Below, piece by piece: positions 59,523-64,000 of a stretch of DNA of 64,000 nt (position 1 is its first letter; each line of letters opens with the position of its first letter). The position numbers and the translations under genes were made by a program. The notes under the pieces were generated by a model. The model made no database searches. It was not told the origin of the DNA and saw only the letters and a list, made by a program, of their open reading frames with translations. The DNA comes from Streptomyces pyxinicus (GTDB taxonomy: Bacteria; Actinomycetota; Actinomycetes; Streptomycetales; Streptomycetaceae), in contig NZ_JANUGP010000008.1 of the NCBI RefSeq assembly GCF_024753135.1, positions 186,001 through 250,000 on the forward strand, given 5' to 3'.

Positions 59523-60517
59523 AGCTCGTCCTCCTCTTGCTTGAGCACCATGCGCAGGTAGTACGAGGTGATGATGAGCAGCGCCAGAATGGTCAGGAAC
59601 GAGATCGCCGCGCCGACGCCGAAGTGCTGGTTGCCGACGCCCTGGACGTAGGCGTAGATCGGCAGGGTCTCGGTGAGGTGGTCGGGGCCGCCTTCGTTCA
59701 TCGCGAAGATCTGCGTGAAGGACTTGAAGACCCAGATGACTTCGAGGAAGGTCGTGGAGTAGAGGAACGGCCGCAGGAAGGGCAGCGTCACCGAGGTGAA
59801 GCTCTTCCAGGCGCCGGCGCCGTCCAGGGAGGCCGCCTCGTACAGTTCCCGGGGGATCGTGGTGGTGGCGGCGTAGAGGTTGATCGCCACGAACGGCACC
59901 GACATCCACACGATCAGCAGGGTGACGACGGCGAAGGTGGAGAACTGCGTCTCCAGCCAGTTGTGGTCGGCCATCGAGTGCCAGCCGAGCTTGTCCAGCA
60001 CCCAGTTGACGACGCCGAAGCGCTGGGCGAACAGCCACTGGTAGACGGTGGTGGCGGCGACGACCGGCATGGCCCAGGCGAGGACCAGACCCACCAGCAG
60101 CGTCAGCCGCATCTTCTTGCCGAGGCGCGCCAGCAGCAGTCCGATCAGGGTGCCGGCGCCCATGATGAGGACGACGTTGGCGGCGGTGAAGAAGACCGAC
60201 CGCTCGACGACGTGCCAGAACTCCGCCTCGGTGAGGACCTCGCGGTAGTTGGCGAAGCCGTTCCACTCGGTGAGGTGCTGGATGAGCTGCCGCGGGTTGA
60301 GGTTCTGGAACGACAGCATGCCGTTCTTGACCAGGGGCCAGCCGAGCAGGATCACCGTGGCCAGCAGCGCGGGCAGCAGGAGCAGATAGGGGACGCCGGC
60401 GCCCCGGCGGGAGGACGCCCGGGAGGCGCCGTCCGCACCTCGCGGCGGCGCGGGCACCCGGGCCTTGCGGACAGCGGGCTTTCCGGCCGTGTCCGTGCCT
60501 TCGGTCTGCACTGACAT
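59519..60517 (-). CDS. dasB: chitobiose ABC transporter permease DasB
   Basis: 332 residues from ATG 60517. Six helices after a basic leader (~45 residues, KARVPAPPRG), and an EAA-type loop ELYEAASLDGAGAWKSFTSVTLPFLRPF. Works with DasC and the lipoprotein DasA. The leader looks cytoplasmic. Separated from dasA by a 200-bp gap with a strong hairpin, so dasA is probably expressed at a higher level. Confidence 0.94.
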   Translation of the reverse strand: MSVQTEGTDTAGKPAVRKARVPAPPRGADGASRASSRRGAGVPYLLLLPALLATVILLGWPLVKNGMLSFQNLNPRQLIQHLTEWNGFANYREVLTEAEFWHVVERSVFFTAANVVLIMGAGTLIGLLLARLGKKMRLTLLVGLVLAWAMPVVAATTVYQWLFAQRFGVVNWVLDKLGWHSMADHNWLETQFSTFAVVTLLIVWMSVPFVAINLYAATTTIPRELYEAASLDGAGAWKSFTSVTLPFLRPFLYSTTFLEVIWVFKSFTQIFAMNEGGPDHLTETLPIYAYVQGVGNQHFGVGAAISFLTILALLIITSYYLRMVLKQEEDEL

Positions 60518-60681
60518 GAGTTGCCATCTCTTCCGTGGCCGTGCGGGCGGATTCCTCGGCCGCGCGCACGGCGTTCATGGCCGGGCGCCGGCTCCCCCGG
60601 GCCGCGCGCACGGCGTCCGTGGCCGTGCGGGACGGCCTCGCGGCCGCGCGGCGCCGGCGGCCGGGCGCGCGGCACGGGTGT

Positions 60682-60710
60682 GCCGGGGGTACCCGATGGG
60701 CACCCCCGGC
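60682..60710 (-). terminator. attenuating hairpin between dasA and dasB
   Basis: GCCGGGGGT and ACCCCCGGC form a perfect 9-bp stem 8 bp after the dasA stop (minus strand). It would lower dasBCD transcription relative to dasA, a familiar arrangement for binding-protein genes. The rest of the 60518-60681 gap is GC-rich with repeated CGCGCGCACGGCG blocks and no gene. Confidence 0.7.
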
Positions 60711-60717
60711 GTGGTCA

Positions 60718-61995
60718 TCAGTTCTGCTGCGCCAGGCGCTTGTTGATCTCGCCCTCGACCTGCTTGGCGGCGTCCGCCGGGGACTTACCGTTCAGCACGG
60801 AGGTCATGTAGGACTTGATCGGGTTGGGGCTGTTCTCCACCGCGGCCCACTCGGGGATCAGCGGGGTGGTGCCACCGACCGCGGCACCGGGCGCGGCGGC
60901 CTCGGCGGCGGCGTTGCCCTTGAGGTTGCTCTCCAGCGACTCCTTGTTGGGGACGATGCCGTTGAGCTTGGCGAGCTGGCCCTCGTACTGGTCGGAGAGC
61001 GCGATCTTCAGGAACTCCTTGGCCAGGGACTGCTTCTTGCTGTTCTGCGCGACGGCGAGGTTGGAGCCGCCGAGGAAGACGCCCTCGGGCTTGTCGGCGG
61101 TCTCACCGGGGACGGTGAAGTAACCGAGGTCCTTCTCGATGGACTTGTTGGCCTGGATGGCGGTGGCGGCCTCCCAGCCCATGCCGATGAAGGCGCCGGT
61201 CTTGCCCTTGGCGAAGATGGTGGCCTGCTGCGGGGTGGCCTCGTCCTTGTCCTTGGGGGCCTTGGAGTAGGAGGCGTACTTCTTGTAGATCTCCATGGCC
61301 GCGGTGACCTTGGGGTCGCCGAGGTTGGAGACGTACTTGTCGCCTTCCTTCTTCACCAGGTCGGCGTCCTGGCCGATGGTCAGGCCGTCGAAGAAGTACC
61401 AGTTCTGGCCGGGCAGGTAGAGCGGCTCGGCGTCGGTCTTCTTGCCGATGGTCTCCAGGTCCTTGTAGAACTCGTCCCGGGTCTTGGGGGTGTCCTTGAT
61501 GCCGGCCTTCGCCCAGATCGCCTTGTTGTAGATGACGACACGGTTGGCGAAGTACCAGGGGGCGGCGTACTGCTTGCCGTCGTAGACGGAGGACTTGGAG
61601 ACGGACTCCGTCCAGTCCGAGCCGATCTGCTGCTTCACGTCGCCCAGTTCGGCGAGACCGCCGGTGGCGGCGTAGGCCGGGGTCTGGGTGTTGCCGACCT
61701 CCAGGACGTCCGGCGGGGTCGACTCGGAGAGGGCGGTGGTGATCTTCTGCTGGATCCCGTCCCACTTCTGGGTCTCGAACTTGACCTTCGCCCCGGTCTT
61801 CTTCTCGAAGGCGGCCTGAACGTCCTTGGTCCACTGCTCCGGCGCCGAGCCGTCCATCGTCCAGACGGTGAGCGTCTGGCCCTTCCAGCTCTCCGGACCG
61901 GCGTCCTTGCTGTCGTTGCCGTCGTCGCCGCCACACGCCGAGACGGAGACCATCATGCCCGCGATCACGATCGCGGCAGCAAGCTTGCGCTTCAC
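60718..61995 (-). CDS. dasA: chitobiose-binding lipoprotein DasA
   Basis: 425 residues from GTG 61995, with GGAGG upstream. Lipoprotein signal: KRKL, hydrophobic stretch and lipobox S-V-S-A-C. SBP_bac_1-type solute-binding protein (LTVWTMDGSAPEQWTKDVQ, QNWYFFDGLTIG). Captures N,N'-diacetylchitobiose outside the membrane for DasBC. Divergent from dasR with three dre-like operators in between, as in other Streptomyces. Confidence 0.95.
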   Translation of the reverse strand: MKRKLAAAIVIAGMMVSVSACGGDDGNDSKDAGPESWKGQTLTVWTMDGSAPEQWTKDVQAAFEKKTGAKVKFETQKWDGIQQKITTALSESTPPDVLEVGNTQTPAYAATGGLAELGDVKQQIGSDWTESVSKSSVYDGKQYAAPWYFANRVVIYNKAIWAKAGIKDTPKTRDEFYKDLETIGKKTDAEPLYLPGQNWYFFDGLTIGQDADLVKKEGDKYVSNLGDPKVTAAMEIYKKYASYSKAPKDKDEATPQQATIFAKGKTGAFIGMGWEAATAIQANKSIEKDLGYFTVPGETADKPEGVFLGGSNLAVAQNSKKQSLAKEFLKIALSDQYEGQLAKLNGIVPNKESLESNLKGNAAAEAAAPGAAVGGTTPLIPEWAAVENSPNPIKSYMTSVLNGKSPADAAKQVEGEINKRLAQQN

Positions 61996-62087
61996 GCCAC
62001 CCTCCTCAGGGATGCCACTAACCCCCCACGCCCTCGGCGGTGACCTGCGTACGACGCTGTTGCACGTAGGGCTCGGGCCTGGTCACT

Positions 62088-62255
62088 AATGGTGTAGACC
62101 AGTAACGTGGAGCTTGGCCTAGACCTTTCGGGGTGTCAAGGGTGGTTTGAAAGCCGATTACGGCCGTTACGAGAACGTCATCGGAGTGCGTCCCTCCGCT
62201 TGTCACGTCCCGTTCGCCCGGCTTCACCCGGAGCGTTCAGTTGGACTAGACCATA
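62088..62255. promoter_or_regulatory. three DasR (dre) operators between dasA and dasR
   Basis: AATGGTGTAGACCAGT (62088), CTTGGCCTAGACCTTT (62113) and GTTGGACTAGACCATA (62240) all fit the dre pattern around TNTAGACC, the palindromic target of DasR. The first two are 25 bp apart on the dasA side; the third lies on the dasR side, 52 bp from its start. The placement agrees with control of both operons by GlcN-6-P-sensitive DasR. Confidence 0.85.
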
Positions 62256-62307
62256 GGGCAGTTGGTCGCTATAACGGGAGCCCATCGACACAGCCGGGAA
62301 GGCAGGC

Positions 62308-63138
62308 ATGACCACCGACGTCAGCAGCGCCCAGCCACACAGGGGGACGCCCGGCCGCACCGCGCGCGTGCCGAAGTACTACCGGATCAAACAGCGGCTC
62401 CTGGCCATGGCCGAGGCGCTGGAACCGGGTTCGGTGATGCCGGCGGAGCGTCTGCTCGCCGTCCGGTTCGACACCTCGCGGACCACCGTCCGGCAGGCGT
62501 TGCAGGAACTCGTGGGCGAGGGCCGGCTCGACCGGATCCAGGGCAAGGGCACCTTCGTCGCCCAGCCCAAGCTGTACCGCACGCTCCAGCTCACCTCGCA
62601 CACCGAGGACATGCGGGCCCAGGGGCTCACCCCGGCCTCGCAGATGCTGGACACCGAGGAGATCCCGGCCGACGAGAAGCTGGCCGGACTGCTCGGCATC
62701 GGCATCGGCGAACGGGTGCTGCGCATCGAGCGGCTGCGGCTGGCCAGCGGCGACCCGATGGCGATCGAGACGACCCACCTCTCGGTACGGCGCTTTCCCG
62801 GCCTGCGCGCCTGCCTCGCCACCCACCCCTCGCTCTACACCGCGCTCGCCGAGGTGTACGGCGTCCATCTCGCCGAGGCCGACGAGACCATCGAGACCTC
62901 GCTCTCGACGCCGCGCGAGGCCCAGTTGCTCGGCACCGACGTGGGGCTGCCGATGCTGCTGCTGTCCCGGCACTCCCGGGACGCGGACGGCACCCCGGTG
63001 GAGTGGGTGCGCTCGGTCTACCGGGGCTCGCGCTACAAGTTCGTGGCGGCACTGCGCCGCCCGGACGCGCGCCTCTCCCCCACCCTGGTCCGGCGGAGGA
63101 GCGCTCCGCCGGACCTGGAGGGTGCCGGGCCGGTGTGA
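62308..63138 (+). CDS. dasR: GntR/HutC-family global regulator DasR
   Basis: 276 residues from ATG 62308. N-terminal GntR winged helix: [52 protein letters not shown]-terminal UTRA ligand domain ([43 protein letters not shown]) that binds GlcN-6-P. About 20 residues longer at the C-terminus than I recall for the S. coelicolor protein (ending in basic and proline-rich residues). DasR links GlcNAc nutrition to development and antibiotic production. Divergent from the das operon. Confidence 0.95.
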   Translation: MTTDVSSAQPHRGTPGRTARVPKYYRIKQRLLAMAEALEPGSVMPAERLLAVRFDTSRTTVRQALQELVGEGRLDRIQGKGTFVAQPKLYRTLQLTSHTEDMRAQGLTPASQMLDTEEIPADEKLAGLLGIGIGERVLRIERLRLASGDPMAIETTHLSVRRFPGLRACLATHPSLYTALAEVYGVHLAEADETIETSLSTPREAQLLGTDVGLPMLLLSRHSRDADGTPVEWVRSVYRGSRYKFVAALRRPDARLSPTLVRRRSAPPDLEGAGPV

Positions 63139-63157
63139 GTCCGACGGCGCCGGGGGC

Positions 63158-63730
<573 letters not shown>

Positions 63731-64000
63731 TCACGGGAGTACGGCGAACCCGTCCAGTTCCACCAGCGCCCGCTCGTCCCACAGTCGTACGACCTGCACG
63801 ACCGCCATCGCCGGGTAGTCACGGCCGGCCAGCTCGCGCCAGACGTGTCCGAGCCGGCCGGCCTCGGTGCGGTAGGCGGCGACGTCCGTGGCGTAGACGG
63901 TGACCCGGGCGAGGTCGGCGGGGGTGCCGCCGGCCGCGCGCAGGGCGGTCAGCAGGTTGCCGAGCGCGGTCGCGAACTGCTCGGTGAGCGTGTCTCCGGT
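63731..64000 (-). CDS. RidA-family protein (partial, truncated by window edge)
   Basis: The frame enters from the right edge with no start and stops at 63731 (TGA). The 89 residues read like a RidA/YjgF protein: Q-F-A-T-A-L-G-N-L-L-T-A-L-R-A-A-G, then DLARVTVYATDVAAYR, and VWRELAGRDYPAMAVVQVVRLWDERALVELDGFAVL, the normal C-terminal half. RidA enzymes hydrolyse reactive enamine/imine intermediates. Neighbourhood beyond the window is unknown. Confidence 0.88.
   Translation of the reverse strand, partial: TGDTLTEQFATALGNLLTALRAAGGTPADLARVTVYATDVAAYRTEAGRLGHVWRELAGRDYPAMAVVQVVRLWDERALVELDGFAVLP

Noticed and set aside
58692..60611. A 639-residue fusion of two das permeases
   Set aside because: The first half is a shadow of dasB; dasC starts at GTG 59522 overlapping the dasB stop, as usual for the operon.
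60518..60681. CRISPR-like or tandem repeat between dasB and dasA
   Set aside because: The CGCGCGCACGGCG blocks are irregular and short, with no repeat-spacer regularity.

Overview
The window is GC-rich actinobacterial DNA, almost certainly Streptomyces. GC-ended codons dominate, GTG starts and 4-bp ATGA/GTGA gene overlaps are common, and it carries a complete dasRABCD locus, a SARP regulator with a TTA codon, and an XRE/DUF397 pair. I saw no rRNA, tRNA, CRISPR array or insertion sequence.

Layout. 0-5.2 kb: end of an alpha/beta hydrolase, a GNAT acetyltransferase, a NarL-type two-component system whose kinase has an extra membrane-anchored C-terminus, a permease remnant, and a TetR gene with a perfect palindromic operator. 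5.2-9.6 kb: LysR regulator divergent from an acetoacetate-decarboxylase / 3-hydroxyacyl-CoA-dehydrogenase / CaiB operon. 9.6-43 kb: a type II aromatic polyketide cluster. It starts with a PadR regulator and DrrAB-type exporter with twin operators, then KS-CLF-ACP, a berberine-bridge-like flavoprotein and an ABM oxygenase. A SNF2/SWIM pair (17.5-21.7 kb) interrupts it between strong terminators. Next comes the most unusual part, a tightly coupled nine-gene operon (21.9-29.1 kb): stand-alone A domain, PCP, TrpD-like, TrpA-like, ectoine-synthase-like, acyl-CoA-dehydrogenase-like, transglutaminase-like, TrpF-like and TrpC-like. Tailoring and folding genes follow (NmrA reductases, MDR reductase, three SnoaL-like proteins, ActIV-like cyclase, methyltransferase, SDR, beta-lactamase-fold protein with a Cys nucleophile), then the ActIII-like ketoreductase, didomain aromatase/cyclase and the SARP.

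Working model: KS/CLF/ACP, KR, ARO/CYC and the ActIV-like cyclase build a reduced, cyclised aromatic polyketide. The nine-gene operon builds a nitrogen bicycle by reusing indole-biosynthesis logic (phosphoribosylation, Amadori rearrangement, ring closure, retro-aldol loss of glyceraldehyde phosphate) on a non-anthranilate, probably cyclic-amidine, acceptor. This fits a pyrrolopyrrole-aromatic polyketide hybrid of the quinocycline/kosinostatin kind. That assignment is inference; no deoxysugar or glycosyltransferase genes for such a compound are in view. Direct repeats of 7 bp with 11-bp pitch before several operons suggest SARP control, and the TTA codon suggests bldA control.

43-51 kb: XRE/DUF397, peptidase E, a divergent TetR/metallo-hydrolase pair with two matching operators, a second cytochrome oxidase subunit I, a VKOR-like protein and a SLOG-like protein, with DevR/DosR-like GGGCCG-N2-CGGCCC boxes nearby. 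51-57 kb: a small minus-strand operon (thioesterase, MFS, GNAT, PLP decarboxylase, glycosyltransferase-like protein, PhyH dioxygenase) that looks like a separate small-molecule locus. 57-63 kb: dasABCD divergent from dasR with three dre-like operators. The window ends with a small secreted protein and part of a RidA-family gene.
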